Positions 49,943-59,607 of a DNA stretch of 64,000 nucleotides are shown one piece after another. The stretch is from assembly GCF_007748095.1 (NCBI RefSeq), contig NZ_CP036287.1, forward strand, positions 186,001-250,000, in the 5' to 3' direction. The DNA is from Engelhardtia mirabilis (lineage in GTDB: Bacteria; Planctomycetota; UBA1135; GCA-002686595). The position numbers were made by a program, and so were the translations under genes. The notes below the pieces were generated by a model. That model did not search any database. It was not told the DNA's origin and saw only the letters and a list, made by a program, of their open reading frames with translations. Position 1 is the first letter of the stretch. Every line of letters starts with the position of its first letter.

Positions 49943-51646
49943 TCAGCCGCCCAGGGCCTCGAGGCGCCGCGTGAGGTCGGCGATCGCCTCAGCCTGCGCG
50001 TCGAGCAACTCCTGTTGATCCTGGATCGCGCGGACCAGCACGGGGATCAGCGACGTGTACTGCACGGCGTAGGGCTCCTCGAGGGACGCGCCGCCGGACA
50101 CGATCTCGGGCACGATGCCCGCGAGCTGCTGCGCCGAGAAGCCGAGTTGCACGCCCACGTCGCTGCGCGGATCGGCCATCCGGTAGCGAATCGGCTCGAT
50201 CGCGAGCACTTCCTTCAACCCGTGCCCCACAGGCTCGATGTCGCGCTTGAGGCGCTCGTCCGAGGTCAGGAACGGCGGTAGGACCAGGTAGATCGAGTGC
50301 CAGCGCTCGAACAGGTTCCCGATCACATGGTCGAGGTCGGTGCTGTTGGTCGGCATCAACCCACCCGTGAAGAAGGTGTCGTAGGGGGCCACGAGCTTGA
50401 AGCTCTTGTGGATCCGCTGGGCCACCACGCCTGTCGACGAGACCGAGTGGTCGCGGATCTCGAACTCGTTGTCGCCGGAGGCGTCGTTGCGAACACTCCA
50501 CGTGGCGTGGGTGTCCTCGGAGAGGTAGAGCACCGCGTCCTCGTCCGGGTTGGCGTCGATGGAGATCGCGGTTGGATCGATCAGGTCGTCGTTGCGAACT
50601 CGCAACACGACGTCTCCGAAGGTGGTGCCACCGGTGTTGCCGCCGACGCCGGCCACGTCGAGGGGCACGCTCGCGTCGGCGACGCCGACGCCGACGCGGG
50701 TCAGGTCGCGGTCGATGGACAGGTGCGGACCGAGCAGGTTGGAGTTGGACTTGCCGAACAGTTGGAGCTGGTTGGCGGCGCCGTCGTAGCGCAGGAGCGC
50801 GCCGAAGCTGCCGTCGTCGTCCTCCGCCAGCAGCAGCTCACCGCGCCCACCGGACGTGGCCACGGCCGGAGCCGCGAGGATCTGCGCGACCGTCTGGTCG
50901 CCGACGTAGCGCGCCCGGTTGCCCGCGTCCTCGGCCCAGAAGCTGTCCCCGGGGGGGCCCTGGGCGCCGGTGGCGCCGGTCGCTCCAGTGGCTCCGGTGT
51001 CGCCCTTGGGTCCGGCCGGCCCCGGCCCGCCGGAGGTGCCCGGAGGACCGATGGGACCAACCGGACCGGTGTCGCCCTTGAGGCCCTTCGGTCCGCTGGC
51101 GCCGGTTGCCCCCTTCGGACCCGCGGGGCCCGTCGGCCCCACCAAACCCGTCGGATCGCCGACCCATTGGCCGAATCCATCCACTACCGGTTGGCCCCCG
51201 ACGAGGATCTCCGAGGCGTCGACCAAGCCCTTCACGAACTCAGCCTTGGCGGCGATCTCGGCGCGCAGGGCGCTGGGCACCGAAGTCAGCGCCATGCGCG
51301 GCGCGAGTTCGACGTCGCCCGCCACCGTGAGGCCCAGGTACAGCACCGGCGAAGAGCCGATCAACTGCGGAGTCATCGCACCGATCGAGGGATTGGCCCC
51401 CAACTCGGCGGTCAGGTAGCCGTCCTGCACGTCGACCGAGAGCGACTCGCGATAGACCGCGGCGCCACCGACGGGCAGGGGGTAGAGGTTGAACTCGAGC
51501 CCGAGATCCACCTGGTTGACCGGCTGGCCAAGACTGTCGAACAGGCGCGTCTCGAAGTTCAGCGTGTGCGGAACGGGACTCAACTGCGCGGACGCGGAGA
51601 CGGCGCCGAGCGCCGTGACGATCAGGGTTGCAAGGGCGCGTTTCAC
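49943..51646 (-). CDS. Secreted collagen-repeat fibre with C-terminal S74 chaperone
   Basis: A 567-residue protein with a GTG start at 51646. The signal peptide is MKRALATLIVTALGAVSASAQ, followed by the same N-terminal domain as its neighbour (LNFETRLFD, LGLEFNLYPLPVGG). A GXY segment covers about residues 165-235 (GPTGPAGPKGATG). The C-terminus carries the intramolecular chaperone/peptidase S74 pattern (LTSDERLKRDIEPVGHGLKEVL, then GFSAQQLAGIVPEIV) and a coiled coil. In tail fibres this domain trimerises and cuts itself off. Its start overlaps the TIG gene stop (GTGA). Confidence 0.9.
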   Translation of the reverse strand: MKRALATLIVTALGAVSASAQLSPVPHTLNFETRLFDSLGQPVNQVDLGLEFNLYPLPVGGAAVYRESLSVDVQDGYLTAELGANPSIGAMTPQLIGSSPVLYLGLTVAGDVELAPRMALTSVPSALRAEIAAKAEFVKGLVDASEILVGGQPVVDGFGQWVGDPTGLVGPTGPAGPKGATGASGPKGLKGDTGPVGPIGPPGTSGGPGPAGPKGDTGATGATGATGAQGPPGDSFWAEDAGNRARYVGDQTVAQILAAPAVATSGGRGELLLAEDDDGSFGALLRYDGAANQLQLFGKSNSNLLGPHLSIDRDLTRVGVGVADASVPLDVAGVGGNTGGTTFGDVVLRVRNDDLIDPTAISIDANPDEDAVLYLSEDTHATWSVRNDASGDNEFEIRDHSVSSTGVVAQRIHKSFKLVAPYDTFFTGGLMPTNSTDLDHVIGNLFERWHSIYLVLPPFLTSDERLKRDIEPVGHGLKEVLAIEPIRYRMADPRSDVGVQLGFSAQQLAGIVPEIVSGGASLEEPYAVQYTSLIPVLVRAIQDQQELLDAQAEAIADLTRRLEALGG

Positions 51647-52539
51647 GGGAGGATCTCCACGTCCACGGTGTTCGTGAAGCTCGCCACGAGCGGCACGATC
51701 GAATCGATGATGATGGTCTGGAACTGCAGGACTGCGCCGACCAGGGCCGGGTCGTCCGGGATCGGATAGGTGCTCGAGGAGACGCCGCTGGCGTCGAGGA
51801 TCTCGGCGCCGTAGGTGAAGAAGATGATCGGCAGCTCGATCGCGCCGCCGATGCCGCCGATCGGGATCACCACGCCGGGCAGGGCGGTCGCCCAGGACGG
51901 GATGCCCGTCGCCCCCGGTTGCCCCATGTGGGTCACGGTGAAGTTGCCGCCGATGCGGCCGGGGCTCGTCTGCACGTAGGCGGGCGACGCGATCGCCGCT
52001 TGGTCGACTTCAGCCACGCCGGCCGCGGTCGTCACACGCACGTCGATCGGACCCAGTGGGTTGCCGAACGGATTCGTGAGCAGCGGCGTGTCGACGCTCA
52101 ACTCGGTGTCGGAGACCACGGTGACGTTCGACGCCGCCAGGCCCGCGAAGGTCACCGCGGGCGTGCCCCCGGTCGCGAAGCCCGCGCCGTAGAGGGCCAC
52201 CGTGTCGCCGCTGGCGACGAGGATGCGCGGCTCGACCGCGGCCAGGAGCGGTCCGGCGGAGGCCAGCACCGGCGCGGCGAAGGAGGCGCCGCCACCGCGC
52301 AGCTCGAACAGGGGCGAGGTGGCGCGGTAGCCGGCGCCGAGCGGCCCGGCGAGGGCGGCCTCGGCCCGATGGCCGGGACTGTCGGCGTCGACTCCACCCG
52401 ACGTCAGAGAGGGTGCGATCGCCGTGGCCGAGGCCGAGGCCATGGCGAGCGGGGGCGCCGAGAGGGGCAGCTCCTGGGAGTGGCCGATTGCTGCGAGCAA
52501 CGCGGCGCTGGCCAGGGCGGTGGACGGTCGGAGATTCAT
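51643..52539 (-). CDS. Secreted TIG/IPT-domain protein
   Basis: A 298-residue protein. The signal peptide is MNLRPSTALASAALLAAIGHS, and there is an IPT/TIG-like fold near residues 105-170 (VEPRILVASGDTVALYGAGF, TPAVTFAGLAASNVTVVSD). The C-terminal domain is beta-rich and ends TNTVDVEILP, like other secreted proteins of this group. It is the first gene of the leftward operon and overlaps the next by 3 bp. It is divergent from the second ECF sigma gene, with a 144-bp shared upstream region. Confidence 0.85.
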   Translation of the reverse strand: MNLRPSTALASAALLAAIGHSQELPLSAPPLAMASASATAIAPSLTSGGVDADSPGHRAEAALAGPLGAGYRATSPLFELRGGGASFAAPVLASAGPLLAAVEPRILVASGDTVALYGAGFATGGTPAVTFAGLAASNVTVVSDTELSVDTPLLTNPFGNPLGPIDVRVTTAAGVAEVDQAAIASPAYVQTSPGRIGGNFTVTHMGQPGATGIPSWATALPGVVIPIGGIGGAIELPIIFFTYGAEILDASGVSSSTYPIPDDPALVGAVLQFQTIIIDSIVPLVASFTNTVDVEILP

Positions 52540-52683
52540 GGCTGGATCGATGGGCGATGGCCCGGGGGAGATGGCCGCGGGCGTGGACGATGACCCAGCG
52601 CAGGACCGAGGTCCGGCCCGCCAATCCAGTTGCGAATTCGTGCCGACCGGCCGCGTGGGACCTTCCCGTTAGACTCGTCGTCG

Positions 52684-53304
52684 ATGTCCGAGACGCCCCC
52701 GCCCGACCCGACCGAGCTCCTGCGTCGCTTCGGCGCCGGGGACGCCGAGGCCGGGGACGCGCTGATGGGGGTCGTCTACGAGGACCTGCGCCACATCGCC
52801 GCCCGCCACCTGGCGCGCGAGCGGCCCGACCACACGCTGCAACCCACGGCCCTGATCCACGAGGCCTGGATGCGGCTGGACCGGCGCGAGGGCGGCGAGA
52901 TCCCCAGCCGCGGCCACTTCCTGGCCCTGGCCTCGCGGGTCATGCGCTCGCTCTTGGTCGACCACGCCCGGCGCAAGAAGGCCACGAAACGTGGCGGTCT
53001 GCAGGAGCGGGTCGCGCTGGAGGACGTGGCCGCCCCGGACGGGGTCGCCCCCGGCATGCCGGCCAACCTCTCCTCCCATTCCAACCCCGCCCTCGAGGTG
53101 CTCGACGTGCTGGCTCTCGACGAGGCCCTGGCGCGGCTCGAGTCCGTCGACGCCGGACTCGCGCGCCTGGTCGAGCTGCGCTACTTCGGCGGCTCGACCG
53201 TGGCCGAGGCCAGCGAGGCCGTCAGTCTGCCCCAACGCACGGTCGAGCGCCGCCTGCGCACGGCGACAGCCTGGCTGCGACGCGAGCTGGGCGACGGCGC
53301 GTGA
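52684..53304 (+). CDS. ECF sigma factor (second sigma-kinase pair)
   Basis: A 206-residue protein starting MSETPPPDPTELLRRFGAG. Sigma-2: MGVVYEDLRHIAARHLA and DHTLQPTALIHEAWMRLDR, the planctomycete/acidobacterial ECF signature, then SRVMRSLLVDHARRKKATKRGG. Sigma-4: LVELRYFGGSTVAEASEAVSLPQRTVERRLRTA. The stop overlaps a GTG start of the kinase gene, so they are coupled. It is divergent from the collagen-like operon, which may be its target. Confidence 0.93.
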   Translation: MSETPPPDPTELLRRFGAGDAEAGDALMGVVYEDLRHIAARHLARERPDHTLQPTALIHEAWMRLDRREGGEIPSRGHFLALASRVMRSLLVDHARRKKATKRGGLQERVALEDVAAPDGVAPGMPANLSSHSNPALEVLDVLALDEALARLESVDAGLARLVELRYFGGSTVAEASEAVSLPQRTVERRLRTATAWLRRELGDGA

Positions 53305-53309
53305 CCCCC

Positions 53310-55787
53310 ATGGACCTGGAACGGGAACGTCTGCTGCTGCGGCTGGTCGAGGAGGGTCTCGACCGACCGGCGGTGGATCGCGATGCATTCCTGACCGCTG
53401 CCACCGACGACGCGGCACTGCGCCGCGAGGCCGTGGCCCTGATCGAGCTGGAAGAGCACGGCGGGGAACTACCCGAGCTGGCGGTGCCCGCGGACGTGCT
53501 CGACGACGGCCGCGGCGCCGTCGCACCCGGCACGGTGATCGACGGGTTCGAGATCGTGGGGTCCCTGGGCACCGGCGGCATGGGGCGAGTCTTCGAGGCG
53601 CGCCAACTCGAGCCCGCGCGCCACGTGGCGCTCAAGACCCTGCGCGTCGGCCTCGACTCCAAGGAAGCCAGGCGGCGCTTCGCCTTCGAGGCCGAGGTGC
53701 TGGCCAGGCTGCGCCATCCCCGCATCGCCCAGGTCTTCGCGGTCGGGACCTTCCGCGAGGAGGGCCTGGGCGGGCCGCGCGACGTGCCTTACTTCGCGAT
53801 GGAGTTCGTCGAGGGAGCGCGGGACCTGTTGAACTTCGCGTCCGACGAACAGCTCCCCCGCGAGGACCGCATCCGACTCTTCCTCGGGGTCTGCGACGCC
53901 GTCCAACATGGTCACGACCGTGGCGTGCTGCACCGCGACCTGAAGGCCACCAACCTGCTGGTGGACCGCGACGGCCGCGCCAAGGTGATCGACTTCGGCA
54001 TCGCCCGGCCGGTGGACCCGACCAGTGACGAGAGCGGCTCGAGCCTGCCGCGGACCCTGACCGGCGCCATGTACGGCACGCCGGCTTCCCTGAGTCCCGA
54101 GCAGCTCCTGGGCGAGGGCGACGTGGATGTGCGCGCCGACGTCTACGGGCTCGGTGTCGTGCTCTATCGACTGATCTGCGACGCCGCGCCCCACGACCTG
54201 GAGGGCCTCAGCCTGCCCCTGGCCGCGCGCCTGGTCACCGAGCACGAACCGCGGCGGCCGTCATCGCTGGTGGCGGGGATCCCGCGCGACCTGGAGGCGA
54301 TCCTCTTGCAGTCGGTCGCCCTGGACCGCGAGGCGCGCTACGCCAGCGTGGCCGCCCTGGCCGACGACCTGCGTCGATTCCTGGCCAGCGAGCCGGTCAG
54401 CGCCCGCAATCCCGGCGCGCTGCACGGGCTCGCCCTGCTCGCGCGCCGGCACCGCTTGGCCTTCGCGGCCTCCCTGGTCGCGGTTCTGGCCGTGTTGGTG
54501 GGGGCCGGTGCCTCGGCGATCTTCGGTCTGCGCGCGGCGCGCGACGCGACGCGCGCGCGGCAAGCGGGGATCGAGCTGCGCGTTGCCGCGGAAGACGCCC
54601 GCCGCGCCGAGGGCGTGGCCGTAGCCGCCGCGTCCGAGGCCGAGCGCGCGCGCGCGGACCTGGCCGCCATGGGCATGGACTTCGTGTTCGAGTTCGCCGA
54701 TCCGATCGCGCGGCTCAAGGGTGCCACCGAAGTGCGGGCCGAGCTCCTGCGCCGCGGCGTCGAGCACCTGCGGGCCATGGAGGATGTGCTGCTCGAGGAC
54801 GTGGACCAGGCCTACCGCCTGTGCCGCGCCTACATGAAGTTCGGCGACGTGCTGGGCCTCGCAACCGAGGCCAACGTCGGCGACCACGCCGGCCGGGTCG
54901 AGGCCCACGACCGCGCCTGGGCCGTGCTCGAGGTGGTGGGTGAGAAGTGGCCCGACGAGCCGCGCTTGCCGACCTACCGCTCGTCGATCCTCTCGCGGCG
55001 GGGGAGTTTCCTGCTCGACGCGGGCGACCGCGACGGCGCCATGGCCTTGTTCGCGCGGGCGCTCGAGGAAGTGCGCCACCGCGAAGCGGAAGGGCCGCTC
55101 GACTCGGAGGTGGCCGACGATCTGGCCCTGGCCCTGGCCAACTACGGCGCGACGCTCGGCATGGCCGGCGACGACGCCGCGGCCCTCGACGCCTTCGAGG
55201 AGTGCCTGGCGCTGCGCCGCGCCCTGCTCTTGGGCGGGCCTGAATCGGCCGACGGTCGCCTGCAATACGGCCACGCCCTGGCGCGCGTCGGTGCCGCGAA
55301 GCTACGCAACGGGTTGCAGCAGGACTCGATCGACCGCTACACCGACGCACTCGCGGTGTTCGACGCCTTGGTCGTCGACTACCCCGACCTCGACGTGGGC
55401 CTGCGCGGCGGGATCGAAACGCGCATCGCCTTCGGCTACGTGTTCCTGGAGACCGGCGAAGCCGAGCGGGTGGAAGAGCTCGTGGACGATGCCCTGGTCC
55501 TGGTGAACCAGTTGGCTCAACGCGACTCGGCCGACGTCAGCGTCGATCGATCGACGGGCGCCCTGCTCTACAACACTGGTCAGGCGCGGCTGGGGCGCGC
55601 CGGACGGATGGAGGACGAAGAGGACGAGGCGCGCGAGCTGCGCTCGGCCCGCGAAGCCTTCACGGCCTCGCGCGAGGCCTTCGAGCGGTTGCGGTCGCGG
55701 GGGGCGATGCTGACGCGGGAGGCGGGCTACTTCGACACGATCGACGGCAAGCTGGCGCAGATCGAAGCAGCACTCGCAGGACGCTAG
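53310..55787 (+). CDS. Membrane Ser/Thr kinase with C-terminal TPR-like region
   Basis: An 825-residue protein; a GTG at 53301 overlapping the sigma stop (GTGA) would add three residues. Kinase domain about 80-360: glycine loop GTGGMG (87-92), Lys109 (VALKT), HRDLKATN with Asp200, DFG at 218-220, so active. A transmembrane segment near 395-415 (AFAASLVAVLAVLVGAGASAIF) leads to a helical, TPR-like exterior half (GDRDGAMALFARALEEV, LDAFEECLALRRALLL). It pairs with the preceding ECF sigma factor. The ligand is unknown. Confidence 0.92.
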   Translation: MDLERERLLLRLVEEGLDRPAVDRDAFLTAATDDAALRREAVALIELEEHGGELPELAVPADVLDDGRGAVAPGTVIDGFEIVGSLGTGGMGRVFEARQLEPARHVALKTLRVGLDSKEARRRFAFEAEVLARLRHPRIAQVFAVGTFREEGLGGPRDVPYFAMEFVEGARDLLNFASDEQLPREDRIRLFLGVCDAVQHGHDRGVLHRDLKATNLLVDRDGRAKVIDFGIARPVDPTSDESGSSLPRTLTGAMYGTPASLSPEQLLGEGDVDVRADVYGLGVVLYRLICDAAPHDLEGLSLPLAARLVTEHEPRRPSSLVAGIPRDLEAILLQSVALDREARYASVAALADDLRRFLASEPVSARNPGALHGLALLARRHRLAFAASLVAVLAVLVGAGASAIFGLRAARDATRARQAGIELRVAAEDARRAEGVAVAAASEAERARADLAAMGMDFVFEFADPIARLKGATEVRAELLRRGVEHLRAMEDVLLEDVDQAYRLCRAYMKFGDVLGLATEANVGDHAGRVEAHDRAWAVLEVVGEKWPDEPRLPTYRSSILSRRGSFLLDAGDRDGAMALFARALEEVRHREAEGPLDSEVADDLALALANYGATLGMAGDDAAALDAFEECLALRRALLLGGPESADGRLQYGHALARVGAAKLRNGLQQDSIDRYTDALAVFDALVVDYPDLDVGLRGGIETRIAFGYVFLETGEAERVEELVDDALVLVNQLAQRDSADVSVDRSTGALLYNTGQARLGRAGRMEDEEDEARELRSAREAFTASREAFERLRSRGAMLTREAGYFDTIDGKLAQIEAALAGR

Positions 55788-55977
55788 CCCGGATGGAGTG
55801 AGCCGGCCGGGCGCAGCGGGGAAGGTGTCACCACCTCGCTCTCGCCGGTCCTTGCCCGTCACCGGGGTCCCATCGGTAGGAATCGGAATCTGACGAGCCC
55901 GAGATCCGCCCCAGTGGCTTTGATGGGCCGGCCGTCGCGTCTTGCAGCGCCCGATCGACGTCCCCGTCACGCTCGCC

Positions 55978-58900
55978 ATGGATCGACTCTCCCTCGTCGG
56001 GCTCGGCCTGACGATGCTCTTCTGCGTGGACCAGGCCGGGGCCCAGGCGCCCGTGGAGCTGGTGCTCGACCTCAACCCCGCGCCGGCCTACGACCTGGGC
56101 TCGGCGCCGATCTTCACTGCCAGCGATGGCCAGCGCGCGTGGTTCTGGGCCCACGGCCAGGACCAACTCGTGGACCTGTGGATCAGCGACGGCACCGCGG
56201 CGGGCACCCAGCCGGTGCTGGCCGACATGACCGAGGGCCTGTTCATGGTCGCCGAGCACTACGACGGCGGCGTGGTGCTGCCATCGGGGCGCGCGGTCTT
56301 CATCGCGCCGTCGGCGGAGTGGCCCGCATCGAAGATCTTCGGCCAACCGGTCGGATCCGACGGCACCGCGGCCGGAACCGCGATCCTCGACTCCGGCCTG
56401 TCGGTGAGCCTGCGCGCCGCGAGCGAGTTCGTGGAGTTCGCGGGCGAGGCCTGGTTCTGCGCCCAGGTCAAGCAGGCGTCGACCACGGTCGGGCTTCAAC
56501 TTTGGCGCAGCGACGGCACCGGCCCCGGCACGGCCCACGGCTTCGACGCGGGCGTGATCCCACCGCCGCAGGTGCGCGGTCCGATCGTCGCCGGTGGCGG
56601 AGACCTCTACTTCTCCAGCCAGTTGGCAGAGGTGCAGCCGGGGACCGCGAGTTCGGTCTGGCGCACGGACGGCAGCGGCAGCGCGCCCAGCCTGGTCTTC
56701 ACCGGACCCGTCGACTCGCGCGTCGAGGTGTGTTCGTGGCTGCCCACGGCGGGGCGCTTGATCGTGCTCGTCGAGCACGTCTTCGGACAATCGGCGATCC
56801 CGCCCCAGTGGTGGTCGATCGGCCCCGGCGGCGCCGAGTTCCTGGTGGAGTCGACGATCGAGGGCTCGCGCTGGTGCGCGCGCAACGGCGACGCCATCTA
56901 CCTGGTCGGACGCGAGGGGCCGAACCCGACCCAGCTCTTCATCAGCGACGGAACCGCCGCCGGAACGTCGGTCGTGCCCGACAACGCCCAGCTCCTGGCC
57001 AACGCCGTCGGCAACAACCCCGGGCGCGCCTACAAACACGGGTTGGTCTGCCTGGCCTGGGATCCGTTCATCGGTCTGGAGCCGGCCTTCGTGGACCCGA
57101 CCGGGGTCACCGCGCTGGTGGACGCGCAGCCCGGGGGCGGCGGCTCGCAGGTCACGGACTTCGTCGAGTTCGGGGGCGAGGTCTACTTCCACGCGCGTCA
57201 GGGACCGTCCCAACCCGGACACCTGTATCGCACCGACGGGACGCCGGCCGGCACCCTGCCGATTCCGGGCGCCGACGTGATCGGCTCCGCGCCGTTGTTC
57301 TCGACCGGGCGCACCCAGGCCGGGATCCTCTACGCCTACGACCTGGGCAACGGGATCGGCTCCGAGCCCTGGCGCGCCGACGCGTCGACCGTGACCCTGA
57401 TCGCCGACATCGCGGTCAACGGAACGGCCGGTTCCCTGGCGACACCGATCGGCAGCCTGGGCTCGCGCCTCGTGGTGTCGGCCAATGACGGCAGCGTCGG
57501 ATTGGAGCCTTGGGTGACGGATGGCACCGACGCCGGCACCCAACTGCTCGCCGACCTCGTCCCCGGCGCTTCGGGCTCGATGCCAGCGGGTGGGGCGCGC
57601 GTGGGCGGGCGCCTGGCCTTCTCGGCGACGGTGGCGGAGCTCGGGGCGGAGTTGATCCTGACCGACGGCGATCCGGATCAGGTCGAGGTCGTCGACCTCA
57701 ATCCGGGGCCGGCCTCCTCGCTGATCTCGAACCTCGTGGCCGCGGGCGACCACGTCTACTTCTCCGCCAACGCACTCGGTCCCGCCGGAGTCGCGCCCGG
57801 ACTGTGGCGCAGCGACGGCACCGCGGTCGGCACCCAGCACGTGGCCTACGTGGGCTTCAAGTTTCTCTTCGGGCAGGCGGTCCTGTTCGACGGGGGCGGT
57901 GTGGGCGGCGCGGACGTGTTCTTCATCGGCGTCGACAGCGCGGGCTCCGAGCTGTGGCGCAGCGACGGCACCGCGGCCGGCACCTTCCGCGTGGCCGACA
58001 TCCGGCCGGGCCCGCTCTCTTCCGAGCCACGCGGTGGCGTGGCCATCGGCGACCGCTTCTTCTTCACCGCGGACGACGGGATCAACGGGCGGGAAGTGTG
58101 GAGCAGCGACGGGACGGCCGGTGGCGTCAGCCTCGCGGCGGAGATCCTGCCCGGGCCCGGCAGCGGAGCCGGCATCTCCGGCGGCGTCGCGTTCGAGGGC
58201 AACTACGTGCTGACCCAACCCGCCGGCGCCCTCCCCTCGGGTCCGATCGCGGTGAACGCGACGACGGGCGCGGTCAAGTACCTGATCGATCCGCAGCTCG
58301 CCGCCTCCGACCCGCTGCTCGGCGGGGCGGCGACTGGTGGCTTCCTGGTCACCGACGGCGGGCTGCTCTTCGCGACCGTCGACCCGCAGGCTGGGCTGCT
58401 CCAGGCGCGACTGTGGCGAGTGCCGGGCGCCACGAGCTTCGCGAAGCCGATCGACGTTCCAATCGCCACAGGCATTCCGATGCCGGTGACCCAAGTCGGT
58501 GCCGGTTACGCGCTGTTCGCCGGCGTCGACGCCGCGGGGATCGAGCCGCGAGTGCTGGGACCGAACGGCAAGGTGAGCCTGCTGGCGGACCTGAATCCCG
58601 GGCCGGGCTCGTCCAACCCGAGCCGCCCCTGGCGCATCGGCTCGCGCGTGGTGTTCTCGGCCCAGGAGCCAGCGGTCGGGCTCGAGCTGTTCCGTACCAC
58701 CGTGGCGGCGGTCGGCGCCAACGTTGCGGCGCCCCTGGCCGGGGGCTGCGCCCAGGTCGGCGAACCCGGGGTGCTGTCGCCGGTCGGGCGGCCGACCCTG
58801 GGCGCGGACTTCGACCTGCGGCTGGAGTTCGCGACGCCCGCCGCGCCGGTGGTCTGGGCCATCGGCAGCTCCTTCGCGTACCCGGACGTCGGCGCACCGT

Positions 58901-59106
58901 GCCAGCCGCTCCTGCCCCAACCGGTGGCCTTGGCCCTGGGACTGACGGACGCCAGCGGCGCGGCCCTGCTCGACCTGGCGATCCCGGCGGATCCGTCGCT
59001 GCTCGACCTCGAGCTGGCCTTTCAGGCCCTGGTGGTCGAAGTCCCCGGCCCGTTCCTCGGGATCAGCTCATTGAGCGACGGGCTCGAGGTGGTGATCGGT
59101 CCGTAG
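55978..59106 (+). CDS. Secreted ELWxxDGT-repeat protein, copy 3
   Basis: A 1,042-residue protein. The ATG at 55978 leads into the signal peptide MDRLSLVGLGLTMLFCVDQAGA; a TTG at 55942 is weaker. The motif series (DLWISDGTAAGT, LWRSDGTGPGT, LYRTDGTPAGT, PWVTDGTDAGT, ELWRSDGTAAGT) and the C-terminal module (GRPTLGADFDLRL ... FLGISSLSDGLEVVIGP) match the 28-35 kb paralogues. The GTGAAAC-N20-TATAC promoter of those copies is not found here. The stop codon lies inside a 68-bp-arm palindrome. Confidence 0.92.
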   Translation: MDRLSLVGLGLTMLFCVDQAGAQAPVELVLDLNPAPAYDLGSAPIFTASDGQRAWFWAHGQDQLVDLWISDGTAAGTQPVLADMTEGLFMVAEHYDGGVVLPSGRAVFIAPSAEWPASKIFGQPVGSDGTAAGTAILDSGLSVSLRAASEFVEFAGEAWFCAQVKQASTTVGLQLWRSDGTGPGTAHGFDAGVIPPPQVRGPIVAGGGDLYFSSQLAEVQPGTASSVWRTDGSGSAPSLVFTGPVDSRVEVCSWLPTAGRLIVLVEHVFGQSAIPPQWWSIGPGGAEFLVESTIEGSRWCARNGDAIYLVGREGPNPTQLFISDGTAAGTSVVPDNAQLLANAVGNNPGRAYKHGLVCLAWDPFIGLEPAFVDPTGVTALVDAQPGGGGSQVTDFVEFGGEVYFHARQGPSQPGHLYRTDGTPAGTLPIPGADVIGSAPLFSTGRTQAGILYAYDLGNGIGSEPWRADASTVTLIADIAVNGTAGSLATPIGSLGSRLVVSANDGSVGLEPWVTDGTDAGTQLLADLVPGASGSMPAGGARVGGRLAFSATVAELGAELILTDGDPDQVEVVDLNPGPASSLISNLVAAGDHVYFSANALGPAGVAPGLWRSDGTAVGTQHVAYVGFKFLFGQAVLFDGGGVGGADVFFIGVDSAGSELWRSDGTAAGTFRVADIRPGPLSSEPRGGVAIGDRFFFTADDGINGREVWSSDGTAGGVSLAAEILPGPGSGAGISGGVAFEGNYVLTQPAGALPSGPIAVNATTGAVKYLIDPQLAASDPLLGGAATGGFLVTDGGLLFATVDPQAGLLQARLWRVPGATSFAKPIDVPIATGIPMPVTQVGAGYALFAGVDAAGIEPRVLGPNGKVSLLADLNPGPGSSNPSRPWRIGSRVVFSAQEPAVGLELFRTTVAAVGANVAAPLAGGCAQVGEPGVLSPVGRPTLGADFDLRLEFATPAAPVVWAIGSSFAYPDVGAPCQPLLPQPVALALGLTDASGAALLDLAIPADPSLLDLELAFQALVVEVPGPFLGISSLSDGLEVVIGP

Positions 59107-59239
59107 CGGGACGTACCGGACGTACGGTGCCGGGATCATTTGTCCCAGCGGCGCGCAGCATCGACGGCATAGCCGTCGATGCTGCGCGCCGCTGGGACAA
59201 ATGATCCCGGCACCGTACGTCCGGTACGTCCCGCTACGG
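59101..59239. terminator. 68-bp-arm perfect palindrome spanning the ELWxxDGT stop codon
   Basis: 59101-59168 is exactly complementary to 59172-59239, with only ATA between. The left arm begins with the last codons CCGTAG of the ELWxxDGT gene. The right arm ends 8 bp before the stop of the convergent small gene. It may act as a bidirectional terminator, but it is far longer than needed. A fold-back duplication or an assembly artefact should be considered. Confidence 0.75.
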
Positions 59240-59247
59240 ACCGCGTC

Positions 59248-59460
59248 TCAGCGCTCGCTCGGCAGGTCCAGATCCAGACCGACGCGGCTGCGCTCGAGCT
59301 GGAACCAAAGGTCGGCCAGGTCCTCGAACGCTTGGTCCAGCGGCATCTTGTCGCCGTCCGCCAGGCCGGCCAGGACACCCGCACGGCGTCCGAACTCACG
59401 CAGGTTGGCGCGGAAGACGAGTCGTCCGGCTTCGATCGGCAGTTGGGGTTCGTGGCGCAT
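59248..59460 (-). CDS. Small conserved-looking protein
   Basis: A 70-residue protein, MRHEPQLPIEAGRLVFRANL, with GGAG upstream of the ATG. It contains LREFGRRAGVLAGLADGDKMP, then AFEDLADLWFQLERSR, likely helical. It has no signal or metal motif. A family name is not recognised. It is convergent with the ELWxxDGT gene across the palindrome. Confidence 0.7.
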   Translation of the reverse strand: MRHEPQLPIEAGRLVFRANLREFGRRAGVLAGLADGDKMPLDQAFEDLADLWFQLERSRVGLDLDLPSER

Positions 59461-59607
59461 CGGTCGTTCTCCAGCCCCGGGCCCGCGGAGTGCGGGCGCG
59501 CGGAGGAAAGACTTTCGGCCGGGGAGGAAAGGCGCTTGAGCACCGAGCGAGGCCGATCCCGTCCGTGACCCCGGTGCTCCCTGTGCGCCCAGCTTGCCCG
59601 AGAGTGT

